Source: Priapulus caudatus (taxonomy: Eukaryota; Priapulida; Priapulimorpha; Priapulimorphida; Priapulidae). From it: DNA of 64,000 bases. Location of the stretch: positions 3,734 to 67,733 of the forward strand of contig NW_014577825.1 of the NCBI RefSeq assembly GCF_000485595.1. The letters are read 5' to 3'. Below, piece by piece: positions 22,601-34,389 of this stretch (the stretch's first letter is position 1; every line of letters begins with the position of its first letter). Below the pieces are notes generated by a model. The model was not told where the DNA came from, did not search any database, and saw only the letters and a list, made by a program, of their open reading frames with translations. A program made the translations under genes and the position numbers.

Positions 22601-22873
22601 AGTCGCCTGTTGACTGGCTTTGGCTTAGGCTTGGGGGTGGGGATGGCGTATCCACTACCGCCTCGTCGTCCTCCTCCTCGTCCTCGAAGAACAGCTCTGT
22701 TAAGAACAAAGAGTGAAAACTGTAGAATAAGCAAACACAGAACATGGCTCTGATGTCGGTTCTGTGATTGTGTTGTTTCGGAAAAGGATATTTTAAAGAT
22801 AATTATTACAATATTAATATAAGGTATACATGCAATTACCAGAGGGGTGAAACTCATCTTCCTCGTCACTCAT
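19651..22873 (-). pseudogene. Crypton-like zinc-finger/tyrosine-recombinase gene, copy B
   Basis: Exons include 22873-22840 (MSDEEDEFHPS), 22696-22596, a zinc-finger exon near 22210-22080 (CHLCHFRGCS...CSHVLAAHPG), 21974-21804, a large exon 21682-20264, then 20152-20054 and 19943-19651. The large exon fuses what copy A splits: two zinc fingers (CSMCGASI, CPLCRLQVV), the core-binding helices (LAAGTIRSYLISFRMF) and the catalytic domain with STPWRKTIAT (box II arginine), SHRPSTQARYY (H and probable nucleophile Tyr). Copy A's box I stretch TSGARPSALSQ is absent: here the line reads LFLAIAPLTVG, so the first catalytic arginine is deleted. The C-terminal exon carries a QLYDKVKALT module. Family and fold are inferred; the missing box I is seen by comparison. 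The copy is likely inactive. Confidence 0.7.
19944..20263 (-). repeat. Duplicated intron in copy B
   Basis: Introns 20263-20153 and 20053-19944 are about 110 bp each and nearly identical: both begin GTGAGTCAATTGCAATCG and contain ACAAAGACACAGTTGTA, then AAGTGTATTGAAAAT. Read through, each would encode a TQLYDKI phrase resembling the terminal exon's QLYDKV, suggesting an exon/intron unit was tandemly copied and partly intronised. Confidence 0.75.
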
Positions 22874-22949
22874 GATCTGTGTAAGATAAAAAGAATATCA
22901 ATAAAAACTTATTGCAGTACACTCCGACTACATCCTAAGTGACCAATGT

Positions 22950-23520
22950 TTTGTCACAACTTAAGAATATGAAATATCGATCGAATTGATTAGCAAATGA
23001 CATCGGCGTGTAGCTCTATGCCTCGTCTATCGGCAATACAAGTATCGGAATTTTGGGATGTTGCTTAGTATTTTATTTTATTCGGGGAAAAAGCGTAAAA
23101 ATCGTCGCACCGTTTCGCTTATAACACTCGAAACGAACGTCGGTCGGACTAGATGTTTGCAGGGTACGGAGAGACATCATCTGGCAATAGGTCCGTCGAA
23201 TATTAAAGACATTGATTAACGCACTAGGCCTCCAGGGGGCGTTGACCGAACCCATGTCCGCCCATGTTGAAGAATAGAAGAAATACCAATGTGTCCGAGA
23301 TTGTCGCTTTAAACAGGGTCGGTTTAAAACGCCTCTGGAGGCCAAACTAGAGGGCCTAAAATGCAGAAATTTGGAGGATCTATCGGACATGGATTGATTG
23401 TTGACGGCTCAACAGGAATCGAACGGTGATCAATCGGTTATTGTTTAACTTTTGACTTTAATTTGAATAACGCCTTATAAACTTTTCATCAGAAAACAAA
23501 ACAATAAGCCATATATTGTG
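22950..23520. repeat. Dispersed repeat R4
   Basis: Matches R2 (16590-16885) and then the 18440-18720 segment, so the two repeat pieces that are separated elsewhere are contiguous here. From 23520 to 23990 the sequence is AT-rich with no supported gene. Confidence 0.8.
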
Positions 23521-23994
23521 GTTCAACAACGTTCATACAAGAACATTTACTTATATATTATTAACAAATTCACAATCTAAAAATGGAGAAATTATTCAAT
23601 TATTCAAACATGTTTTTATTTTATTAATAAATATTAATGTTTACTGCACAATCATCCATACTTGCTGTGTTGCCATCCTATACAGCCACTAAATTATCAT
23701 GTATAAATCCTAGTATTTAATTTTATTGGAGATTGCAGTGTTTATTTCTAGATTTACATTTTTTATTTATTTTTTTGATAGATAATGTATCAATGATAAA
23801 ATGATGTTAAAATGTGATCTATCTGCACTTAACTGAGCTAGCTTATCACTATTTGTGTGGACACAACTTTGAATCCTGGTGGGCCACTAGTATGAATTAT
23901 TTTCCGAACTCGGGGGCCAATACTTTACCATAGAATGCCTGTAACCAATAAATATCTCTACACACAAACCTATATGGACATAAATATATATTAC

Positions 23995-24903
23995 CTTCTT
24001 CTTCATAGCGGCTCTCACAATCCCGCTGAGATATATGTAGCCCTCATTCACATGCACGCTACAGGCATCGATACGGTCGGACTCAAACAGCAACTGTCCC
24101 TTCTCCAGCGCCTTCAGATCTGCAGTGCACATCTTGTCGACCGAGGCCCTGTAGTAAAGATACCGCTCGATCTGTCTTTCCGATAGCTTCGGGAAAAGAA
24201 TCCTGTGGTCCGGTACAAGTTGGCTAAAACCTGCAGATGGCCAATCGGGCAGGATCACTGGGGGTGTAGAGATGGTCTCGTCTCTAAAGTTGTCGTTTCT
24301 CACTTAGCTCTCCAACCTATATAAAATATTAATATAAAAAATAAGATTCATTTAATAACCCACCACATAATAAAATAAGATTATTGCCAATGACAGAAAT
24401 TGATGCTTATTTTTCAAATTTTCAGGCCAACTCGTAAACATTTCCACCTATATTCTAAATAGTAATACATCTACATTGTACATTATAAAATAGTGAAATT
24501 AATTGATTGTACAGATTGTCTACTTGTTTACTTGTGAATGAGGAATAATGCTGAAATGTTAGCAGACGTAATGTACCGCGACGTAATGTACCTTATCAAG
24601 TACGTAACTTCTGCTGAATGTATACATGAATAAGTACTAGGCCTAGTATTGCAGTAAAGTACATTGTAGTATACCGTTAATATTCTATGGGTGTCGCAAC
24701 TAATTCAGTTTTTTCCCGAAAATGCCGACATGTGAATGTAAACAAAGGCCCTGGACACGAGGTAACAGTGAGTAACACGGTCAGAGCGATCGACTAGGAA
24801 CTCACCTCTCAACCAAATTCTCTTTTCTACCGTGTGTCGGCGCATCTCTTCTTCTGAGCTCTGTCTTTATTTTGCTCACGTTCCATTTACCGCAGTTTGA
24901 CAT
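23995..24903 (-). pseudogene. SAP-domain gene, first two exons only
   Basis: Exon 1 is 24903-24806 and starts MSNCGKWNVSKIKTELRRR, followed by THGRKENLVER, a SAP-type DNA-binding motif. It ends in phase 2 at GAGAG|GTGAGT. Exon 2 runs from 24316 (acceptor TATATAG) to 23995 (AAG|GTAATA) and contains FPKLSERQIERYLYYR and DLKALEKGQLLFES, a region I associate from memory with large invertebrate proteins that carry SAP, SWIM-type and YqaJ-like nuclease domains. Joining the exons puts a TAA four codons into exon 2 (at about 24306), where relatives have an aromatic residue. No further exons are found to the left, where repeat R4 begins. The upstream 24910-25070 is the probable promoter side. Likely a decayed 5' fragment. 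Confidence 0.5.
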
Positions 24904-25079
24904 TTCCAACAAAGATTCAATAGCTTCTAATACAACAGGGAACAATACCGTGACGATGACCTGGCTCGATGAATGAAACACGCTAGCAGTGTATAAACCG
25001 GAAGTAGTTGTTATACCAGATAGGTCTGCAGCGCCGCCTGGTGTCGTACGGGCCGGTAAACCTCATTGACGCTTCTTTC

Positions 25080-25200
25080 AGAACACCTTCCTCCACACAG
25101 AACCTCGTACACCCTGCCATCACACCCAAATACAGCTCTCGTCCTTCCATCAGGGGCTTGAAATGTAGACTGGACCAATTCTTGACCAGGAAACTCGGCA
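25080..25200 (-). pseudogene. FEN1-like family gene, copy 2, downstream piece
   Basis: The minus strand encodes FLVKNWSSLHFKPLMEGREL, aligning with FLVSEWQKPKYAEKLQGKDL of the copy at 51.4-52.7 kb. It ends near 25080, where unrelated sequence begins, before the HEEAD and SEDTD nuclease motifs. It is separated from the rest of its gene (42638-43870) by the 17.4-kb insertion. Confidence 0.75.
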
Positions 25201-25689
25201 CCCAGCTAACAATTTTACGTTGTGGCAACGTTGCTACAATGTTGAACTTATGTTGCAATAACGTTGCGACACAACGTTGTGTCTTGACATTCTAGCAACA
25301 TTGCTGGGACCTCCAGTACTTTACAGCAACGTTGATACAACTATAGTAAAATATTTATTTCATTAAAAAAATAAACAACGGTGAACCACAAATAAAAACT
25401 AACAAAATGTTATCTAAAGTTATATATTTTATTTAAAACAAACTTGTCAATATATATGACAACGGTGAGCAACAAATATGGTTATATGGTGTGTATATGG
25501 TTGACATGTCTGGTTGACTTCGAGATTACCTTCTCGAAGTCTGACAGGTTTCCCATCTTACAAAAGTTATATATGGTATAACCATACATACCAGGTTCAA
25601 CATCTTTTAACAGAAAGAACGAAACAGGAATATAACTTTTACAATCGCACAATAAATTTTAGTTTAGTAATTTGACATAAATTAGCTGA

Positions 25690-25890
25690 GGTCTTGGCCT
25701 TGGAGGTCCAGCCTTTCTGTGCCGAGAGCATATCCGGCCGCGTAGAGGTTAGGGCGTTCTCCACCATGACCGTACTCATGACTTCCTTCTCCGTAGCAGT
25801 GACGTGCGTTAAAGCCTCCGACCAAGGATCCCAGGACGACGATTCCTCAGTGTTGATTACAATTGCGATTCAATACACACTATAATCACA
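25690..25890 (-). other. Possible short exon
   Basis: The minus strand is open for about 65 codons, with TEESSSWDPWSEALTHVTAT, and is more GC-rich than its surroundings. No family is recognised and splice sites are not certain. The 26160-26450 stretch is also GC-rich and open on both strands, without a convincing product. Confidence 0.2.
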
Positions 25891-26771
25891 ACATGGGGTT
25901 GCACTTTTAAACAAGCTAATTATCAATATGAAAACTTTAAATACAACAGGCCAGTTATAGTTATGAGCTAAGCAGCGTTATACATTTTATAAGATCACAT
26001 CTGAAGTGATAAAGAATTTTAGTAACCAAAATTTTAAAGATATAATTCCCAAAAACAATAGTGTCAGCGAAGCGATATGATACTGTAAGTTTGGTTGGCG
26101 ACTAGACCGACCCACCAGGGAACTCAACCCGCTGATGACCGCTAACTATCCAAAAATAATGGCGCCTACGCACCGCGTCTAAGCACTGACTTAGCGAGTG
26201 TTTTGCCGAGCATCTCCTGTGCTCTACGCCAAGTGGCTGTCGGATTCCTACACTCGCCGCCACATAGGCGTCCCAGCCGACTTACTGTGCAAGCATGGCC
26301 AGCCTGGGCTCCCCCTGGCCAACCACAACATGCTGAAGCCCGGCCCGTCTCAGAGTTTACCTCCCAACTCTTCCCTCTACCGGCCCCAGCCACACCAAAT
26401 ACAGGCACACAGCCTAAACCTAATCCTTTCTCTTGCGCGTGGCGCATCAAAATTTAAGTGTCGAGAACCGGCCAATCACTCCATCGCTCCACCACTACTA
26501 CACTACATGCGACGTATAGATAACGTACAAAAAGCTTACTGCCAAGAATGCAGACTTCCTACATGCAGCAGCCATAAACAATGAATTTAACATTCGCGAA
26601 AACACTGCGAACACAAAATTTCAAATTTCCGACTCATGCACAATGAATACATTTTCCAAAAATAAAACATTTCTTTTTAAAGCTTGTCCCATACACTTTG
26701 ACCAAAGGTAATCTCACTTATAGCTTCGCAACCCCACTATTTACATCATTTCTCGTACAGAGAATCTGGCA

Positions 26772-27861
26772 TTAGCCAGGCAAAGCATTAGTTAGGAGAT
26801 CACAAAAAGGAGAGACACCGTGGTGGTGCTCTTCATTACTCTGATCTCGGAATGATTGATCTGTGCGTAACACTATGCTATCAATGTCTGGATACGTGAT
26901 TCGTCCATTATACCATTCTCCCCTTTGAGCACATCTGTCACAACCAAAGTAACCAGAAAATTGCTTAACAACTTTAACGAATGACTTGGCAGATGCATCA
27001 CACACAATACATCGCAAATTGATTATTTTATTTTCATACTGTAATCCGTTGTTAAGAAGATGACTCAAGTCTTCAATCGTGTCTTTAAGGAATTCTAAAT
27101 CAGCTGGTTTTTTCTCACCGCATGTTAGTGCCACTGGAAAAACTGTGACTGGTCCAGCATTCATTATTGCACACAGTACAGGCCATAACTGTGTGCCAGA
27201 ACTTCGAAATAGAGGAAGGCCATCAATATTGATCGAAATTTCTAAAACATAAAGATTTTCAATAATTTCTGATGGATATGTATTTAAAACTTTAAGCAGT
27301 TGATCAAAACAGACTGAAATGGAAATATGTCATGCTAGATTTTACCAATGTGTCAACAGATCTTCTTGTTTTAAGTAAGGTGCGAGCAGAAATGGGTAAA
27401 CTGGATGAAATTTATGCAGCACTTTCAGAAGCCCATCCACAGCATTATGCTTAATGAGAAAGCCATTAACCCACTTAACCAATTCGTCTTCCAAAGAATC
27501 TGAGTCATTGCAACCACACTCTATATCATTTTCAGAACCTGATGATACTGACCCATGATGGTCTATTTGATCCCAGTCCCATTCACTGTTATCATAAACA
27601 CTTTCCTCAAAGCCAGGATTTGCAATATTTCTCTCAAACTGATTCTCAAGCTCTACCGTATTTTCCATGGAAAATTCTGCATCAACAAGATTTCTGTTGA
27701 GAACTCTACCATCACTATCTTCATACTCAGCACCATAATCACCATCATCATCATCATCATCGTGCTGGTGCTTATTTTTCTCTTGCCTTGTACTACCTAT
27801 TGATCGAGCTGCGGACATCCACTTTCTCTTATACTGTCGACGTCTTTCCTTCTTTTCCATT
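26772..27861 (-). pseudogene. tnp2-type (CACTA-like) transposase, two exons, truncated
   Basis: Exon 1 runs from an acceptor at 27862 (TTTCCAG) with ATG at 27860 to 27346; it has a basic start (MEKKERRRQYKRKW), an acidic middle and LVKWVNGFLIKHNAVDGLL, a helix usual before the catalytic part. Exon 2 starts at 27313 and includes INIDGLPLFRSSGTQLWPVL, then a long DDE-region-like stretch with CIVCDASAKSFVK, GYFGCDRCAQRG and EEHHHGVSPF. This pattern (DG..L..SS..QLWP, CDA.A..F, C..C...G) is that of invertebrate relatives of plant Tnp2 transposases. The frame ends at 26772 well before the expected C-terminus, and the exon phases do not match by my count, so this is probably a defective copy. It may belong to the element that carries it. 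Confidence 0.6.
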
Positions 27862-28857
27862 CTGGAAATCGCAAATGTAAACCAGGTGATTTCTTCCAAG
27901 TTAATTTGTTTATAATTATCAAGTTGAAATAGGACCAAAACCTGTTCGCCATTGATTGATTCACTATTTAAGGTTAGGTCACGCGTTCTCAACTGTACTT
28001 AAGGTTTAGTTCACATCATCATCTGATTAGTTAAGGAGCCAATCAGTGATAAGATTCAGCTCTTTAGATTTAACTGAAAAAAGGATCAGTTCTTGTACCA
28101 TATCAATTGAATTGCCTTTAATTGTTACTAGAATCCTAAAAAAGCCACAGGTCATACTACATACAGCTGAATTAATTGACCTAGTCAAGTTAATACGTTC
28201 CTAGGTAGAGATTACACTCGCTCAGAAAAGTAAACTTTCATCTCAAAAATTACCAGTAGGGCCTACGATATAAGAGTTAAGACGTCTCACACCTTAAGTT
28301 ATAATTACTAATAGGCCTACTATACCTTGCCACCTTCAATAATATTAATTTCTGCTCATTATTTATACAAATAAAATGTGTACAAAACAAACTTTAACTT
28401 ATGTACCAAAATAAGATAGGAATTTGCGATTGAATAATGAATCTGTGAATAAATTTGTGTTTGAGTTACGCATGTTGTGGTGCCTGGTACTGGTAGTGGT
28501 AGTACTAGTAGTAAGTATTAGTAGTACTAGTCTAGTAGTTTCAACACAGCCTACTCTCACAGTACGCAGAGGGAATCCTACTCTAGTCTCTAGGCTAGAG
28601 TACATCACAGCGTGTTGTAACTAAATTCGGAATCCTGCCGAATCTCGAGATTGCGCTACCTAAACTGCGGATTTGCCACGGATTCCAAGTTTGGTTAACC
28701 AATCACTGATCTATATATATAACTGGATAGCGCATGAGCTGTGAAAGTTGGTGCCGCCGTGCCGCCATGTTGGTGCTCCTAGAAATGCCGCTAGGGGCGA
28801 CTGTGGCTACCGCTTGTACTTGTTTGCAGACGTTTCACGTTGCGTTTCACGGTCAAA

Positions 28858-30332
28858 ATGCCAACTTGTGCTTCATTTAACTGCACAAATCGCCAGTTTC
28901 GTGGGTCTGGGAAAACATTTCATCGGTAAGACAGAGTAGCTACTTTTGCCCGCCTGTAATACAGCTGTGTTAGCTCTGCAACACAGCTGTGTGGTAGGCT
29001 ATGACTATGTGCATAATGATAATGTGGTAGGCTAGTCTAGCCTTAGTCCCGTAACGTGACTGACCTGACTGGGTACCCCAGTAGAGTCTTGTGTTGCAGG
29101 ACTAGTCTAGCCTAGGCTAGAGCTATTTTTGCCCTAGTTAGGCCTACTTTCTTTTACTAATACTGTCTAATAGTAATACTATTACTAGTTGTACTTTTTA
29201 CCATGATAAAGTACTATAGTATAACATTTAATAGTTTACAGCTGGTTATTTAATACCCTAACAGTTTATTTTCAAATTGTATGGTTGCTATATTTTTTAA
29301 ACATAGGAGTTTAGGACTATACTTAGTATTACATGTTGTGCTATGATATACGACATTGCAGACCAGTAGTGGAAATATTCACATGTATGTATTTGAAAAT
29401 ACTTTCAGAAAAACAATAGGACTGTACCAAAATTTGGTGAATCGAGAGGCAGCACCACTGAAATACTTGCTCATCTGTAACCTCAGCCAAGACCACTTGG
29501 CACTTTTCTTTGGAGCTGTACGTGCCTCTGGTGGATTCAATAATAATCTTACAGCACGCCAATTTATTGCTTCATACAAACGATTGTTGATGCAACACGA
29601 AATTCAGGCTACTGGAGGCAACTGTATTGTACAAGACAAAACCATGATTCTCCATGCTGCACAGAACAGTGTTGTCATCAACAGTGTACAGACAGATATG
29701 CTGAACATGTCCATCATGCGCCGTTATGACATTGCACAAAGACTGCCTGCTGAAGATGAACATGATTATGCAGACATTCCTAACTTTTCGAATCTGTCAG
29801 AGTACAAACACTGTGCCATTGCATATATAGCTGGTTATGTAACTTATGTTGTGCGTATGGTACGCAAACGTATTTATTGTATCGAGTGTCTGGATGCTCT
29901 AACTTGTGAAAGTGTTTCTAGTCAAAAATTTAACAATTCCCTTGTTAAGCTAAAGAACAGAGAGGTGGCCTTACTGAAGCATCATCAAGTGTAATCCGTG
30001 TTTGTGAAGCAACAGAGCGCTGCTTTCAACGTTTATTGAAAACCAATAATGGTAAACTTCCTCAAGCTGAAGGCGTTAGCTTTGCTATTACCCACACTGT
30101 TTTGGCAGAAGTAGTTACTGAGGGGGTATTTGATACATTGTATGAGCATATTATGTTTGACACCACAGCAGAAAACAATCATATAAACATTCTGGTTAAA
30201 TGTGTGTCACATTGCTACTGTAAAATTAGATTGCATCATCTTGCTAAGGAATTCACTACTGTAATCACTGGTGAAAAGGTTAGAAAAAATTGCAAAACTA
30301 GTATTATTCAAACATCAGTGAAAATCTGGTAA
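28858..30332 (+). pseudogene. THAP/P-element transposase (THAP9-like), defective
   Basis: The first exon (28858-28925) starts MPTCASFNCTNRQFRGSGK and ends in FHR at CATCG|GTAAG, the first half of a THAP C2CH zinc finger. No exon completing the finger or carrying the DDE and GTP-binding region was found. The next coding piece opens after an acceptor at 29361 and has YLLICNLSQDHLALFFGAVR, then GGFNNNLTARQFIASYKRLL, the conserved C-terminal block of P-type transposases. Cysteines follow in YCIECLDALTC. A 2-bp shift near 29965 moves the frame, after which GGLTEASSSVIRVCEATE continues the family pattern to 30332. The copy cannot make a full transposase. Between the two parts (28926-29361) only AT-rich intron-like sequence is seen. 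Confidence 0.8.
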
Positions 30333-30584
30333 GTATATCAAATACATGCAGCTTCCAATTCCCGAGGTAAAATAAATATAAAGACAACACTGAGTATATC
30401 AATGTAGCCTGGGATATTTGGTTAATAAGTTTAAAAAGTGCCATTTCAGTAGAATAATGATTTCTAAATCCAAACTGTTTACTGTACAAGATCTTGTTAG
30501 TATTAAGCTTGTAGACTGTTATTAACATTTTAAATATTTTTCATTTTGAAATTTTGTTATAGTAAAAGTTTATTTACTATAACA

Positions 30585-30692
30585 ATAGTTATAGTAACCT
30601 AACCTAACTATAACCTAAACTATAACTATAACTATAACTATAACTATAACCTAACTATAACTATAACTATAACTATAACTATAACCTAATAA
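30585..30692. repeat. Hexanucleotide repeat (CTATAA)n
   Basis: A run of ACTATA/ACCTAA units from about 30585 to 30692, inside the P-like element downstream of its gene. Confidence 0.9.
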
Positions 30693-31377
30693 TAGTTATA
30701 GAGCGATAATTCAAAAATACTTCAGGATTATCATGTTAAAAAAATTTAGTAATATTTTTGCAATTTTCAGAATCTGTGGAACTAAACACAAAGTAAAATA
30801 ATTAGTAATTATTACATTCAAAGTGGTTAGTAGATGATGAATAGTTTGTTTCACAACCGATGGTGAAATTCTATCAGAACCACTGCTGTGCCCATTTTTT
30901 TATTATGCTACTATGTTTATTGTTTCCTGTTCGGTAATGAGATTAAAAAATAATGAGTTGGTAAAGTTTCCCGTTAGGTATTTTTGATAGTTTGTGTTAG
31001 TACCATGAATTTATTTGGCAAATAATGGTACATAGCTCACCTTATTTGCAACTGTAAAAAATTCGTATCGTACACATACAATACTATTTTATTGTTAACC
31101 ATATGTCAGTTTATAGCTGAAAATGTTTTGTTGTGCAAATGGGAGAATGTTATGAGATGATATATTTTGTACGCAACAGCGGTGATGCACTTGTTGCCAC
31201 TGGTATGTATATATTATTGCATGCATGATGCTGTACAATGTGCTTCTACTTTACAGCTGTGAAATGAAACGACAGAGTATTATGTGACAGATGTGGCCGT
31301 GATTCGTTTAGGCTTATTATTTGAGCCTATGATGAAGTTGAGGTTAAACAATTAATGTTGTATTTGTTGTGGAAAAG

Positions 31378-31398
31378 CATATATATATATATATATAT
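31378..31398. repeat. AT dinucleotide microsatellite
   Basis: An uninterrupted AT run of about 20 bp; a similar run lies at 40256-40273. Confidence 0.9.
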
Positions 31399-32334
31399 GC
31401 CCAAAGTAGATCTGTAGCTGATGCAGTTGTAACAAACAGGTCTATTAATGGTGAAGCCGTTTTCTGTTGTTGTTTTCGTGCATAAAATACATTTTTCTTC
31501 TGTAATGTCATTTCTGACAAAGAAAAAAGTTTACCTTTAGCAAACCTAGCATAACTTTGTTTTCCTCTGGCTTCCCAGCTTTTTAGCAGTAAAACAAAGA
31601 CTAAGTTAGATAACTACAAACAACTCCAGCTAAATAAATTAATACAAAAATAAAAAGGTTGTGAAACAATAAATGGTAAATCTTACAAATAGTGGAAAAA
31701 ATGGATATAATATATAATTTTTGTAATGCTCTTAAGATAATTGAGTTTAAAAGTCAGAAGTCGGCTGTCTGGATTTCTCTCTGTAATAAATATAATTGTA
31801 ACCTACTAATTTATTAAAATTGAAAAATATCAGCTATTTTTTTTACGTAAAGCTAATTATAATAATCGTTATTATTTTGCAAAGCTTCAGTAACATGTTT
31901 TATCTCCTTACACTGCTTGAAAAAACGATTTGCCCTCTGCCGTTTTTTACTTTACTGAAAATATATTTATTACATAGAGCGCTTTCTTCATTTCTAGCCT
32001 AGTTTTCATCTTTGTAATAATTATTAAAACCCTATATAGTGTCACTGTATTAATACGTTATTTACTACTAGTATTAGCCTATAGCAGTATAGGTATTGGC
32101 CACGCTTTTGGGAGTTCCAATATGGCGGCCAGTGGCGTCACTGCTTTGTAAACGATCATAGGCTGATGCGCTATCCAGTTATATATATAGATCAGTGTAA
32201 CCAATCTCGAGATTCGGCACGCTGAAAACAGCGCATTATTCAACAACAGTTTGTGTAGCTTAGGAAACGTGTGATGTGATTGTGATCACTCATGATGACA
32301 GTGACCCCCAATATTTCAAAATTTAATGAACTTT

Positions 32335-32575
32335 TAAATAATGAAGTGGAATTTAAGTTTCGATTTGCACAATTATGAACTAGTATAGTAATAGTATTGA
32401 CTATTGTATTACTTAGTATTATAACTTGTTGCAGTGTCAGTATCTTCTCGGACACGGTCTAATCTGCAACAAGTTATTAATACTAAGAAGTAGGCCCTAA
32501 TAATAGTTAAATACTAATATTATTAGTTCATAATTGTGCAAATTGAAACTTAAATTCCATTTCATTATTACACAT
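32335..32575. repeat. Fold-back repeat, arms about 100 bp
   Basis: The left arm (about 32335-32434) contains TGGAATTTAAGTTTCGATTT, GCACAATTATGAACTA and AACTTGTTGCAG; the right arm (about 32464-32575) is its complement, with a few differences. A 29-bp centre includes CTTCTCGGACACGG. No coding potential. This lies just right of the P-like element. Confidence 0.85.
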
Positions 32576-32829
32576 AAGCCGATAAGGTAAAGAGTTTAGT
32601 AAAGATATATAGGGCCTATTAAAGATTATATAAAGATTATATACACGTGACATAGCATAGCTAAAGACAAGACATATTTAAAATATCTAATAAATTATTA
32701 TTAATATTATAGCTAGTTCAGAAATGTGACCCATGAATAGAACATGTTATATTCACGGGACAGATTTCTGGACTAAGACTCTAAGTCATATCCAGTTTCC
32801 CTCACTGACTAACGTTAATCTTATGTGGC

Positions 32830-34100
32830 GTTTGGCTTCCCTTTATCCCGTGATCGTGGCCTTGTGGGGAAGGTGCAAACTTCGGACCTGAGGTCCAGGC
32901 TGGCCCATGCAGCCCTCGTGCCCTGCAGTTCGTACCCGAACTGCCTGGATGGTCTCCTAACCTCGCATCGAAAACCTTTGTACCCTGGTTATGTACACCA
33001 GCCCAGGGGGGCGCCTACGTCCATATGGTACGGGTGTATCAGACGTCCCCGCTTGGTGGCACTGCTCCGGTTGGAGTGTGCCTCGCACATAGGCGGTCCT
33101 CGCCAATGCCGAGTATGTCGGTTGCCCTACCGACAAGCTATCCTGCGCCACCAGCACGTTCCCGTTGGACGACGGTGTTGGCCCACCATCGATGCCAAGC
33201 ATCGTGGTGCTGCCAACGGACAGCGCACGGCCAATGCCCGGCATTGGCGTGCTGCTGGTCGTCGGTCTCCTGTAGACTCGTCTGTGCTGGCGTTAGTCGC
33301 GTCCATCACTGTGTGTAGTGTGTGTGCGCGCGCACAGCAACAAACCACACCAAGTAGTCGTGTGATTACTGGTAACGAAGACACGTGTTTATTGCAGTCA
33401 CTTACATGCGTTGTGGTTGCCGGTCCGAAAAGGACACCTGGCCCTTCGTGTACAACGGAGTCCTGCAACCCCATAAGACTAGCGTAGTCCTCTCCAGTTC
33501 TTGCTCTAGCCATTGCTCTGTCCGAGCTGGTCAGCCACCAGCTCGGAGCCAGCTTGGTCCCTGTACTGCCCAGCCTACTGTGGGTATGCAGCACTGTCTG
33601 CATACCCGCTGGTACAGTATGTACTGTGTGGCGACTAACGCCACAGAGACACATCCATTCGCATGGACGCTCTCTATTCAACTCCCCAGACAAAGAGCGG
33701 AATCAGCGCCAAAAGAATGAGAGGGGTTATTTTACAGCCCTCTGATTGGATTGTTCTGATAAACAACAACGTCATATCGTCGAGCAGTTGCACGAGCAGA
33801 GTACAATTGCCGCCAAAAGAGAGTTCGTTAGTCTGTCGTGCGTGTCTGGCCAACAACCATTTCCCTACGCTAACAACAAAGCTTATTACATGAAGAAAAT
33901 GAGGCATCGGTTGAGCCGATGCCCACAATCGACTGCCGATGGGGATACATGGCCTCGGTGGAGTCAGCGCACCCAGCCAGCTAGGATGGGAGCAAGCATG
34001 CTCCGTAGTGTACCCACCTGGGACCCTCCAGGTCACTCGGATACGAGATCCAAGGGAACAGGGCTGCTTGAGCCAGCCCAGGACGAAGTCTTTTAGTTCG
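32830..34100. repeat. GC-rich hairpin array
   Basis: About 1.3 kb of GC-rich DNA in an AT-rich setting, packed with short separate hairpins. Perfect examples: GCAGTTCG at 32925/32937, GCCAATGCC at 33230/33240, CCGAGCTGGT at 33522/33537, GGGTATGCAG at 33582/33598 and GGCATCGG at 33903/33916; CACCATCGATGC near 33184 is imperfect. Long open frames exist on both strands here, but they reflect composition, lack any domain and are not called as genes. It precedes the DIRS-like coding remnant and may be part of that element's terminal region. Confidence 0.65.
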
Positions 34101-34389
34101 CCCCACCTTCCTTCTTTTGCGATCACGGGCGGGAAAGAGGCCGAACGCCACAATATATACAAATATTGAATATGTTTTATTTTAAAATAATAAATCACGT
34201 TTATTACAAGGAATGGGCATTACATCAAAAATAATACAGTAAAAAACACTGGAAATGTTATGTAAATTTAGTTTATGCATTGGACAAGGGGACAAGATAT
34301 CCATGGCCCTGCTTGAACTATATCCTATTGTGATGGCTTGTGCTTTTGGGGGGAAGGATTGGTCTTAAAAATGCATTCTATTTCATTGC

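Larger units (their letters stand above)
28704..32197 (+). mobile_element. P-element-like transposon with 8-bp target duplication
   Basis: The ends are inverted: CACTGATCTATATATATAAC at 28704 mirrors the complement ending at 32197, extending into CTGGATAGCGCAT. TAACCAAT flanks both sides exactly (28696-28703 and 32198-32205), the 8-bp duplication expected of P-type transposons. It encloses a THAP exon and a P-transposase C-terminal exon. At 3494 bp it is a complete but decayed unit nested in the 17.4-kb insertion. From 30335 to 32100 no further gene is seen. Confidence 0.9.

Noticed and set aside
26166..26584. Conserved gene at 26.2-26.6 kb
   Set aside because: Both strands are open and GC-rich, but neither product shows a motif and no splice structure is evident.
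32825..34198. Long overlapping open frames on both strands
   Set aside because: Local GC richness and hairpins explain them; no domain, splice sites or codon pattern distinguishes either strand.
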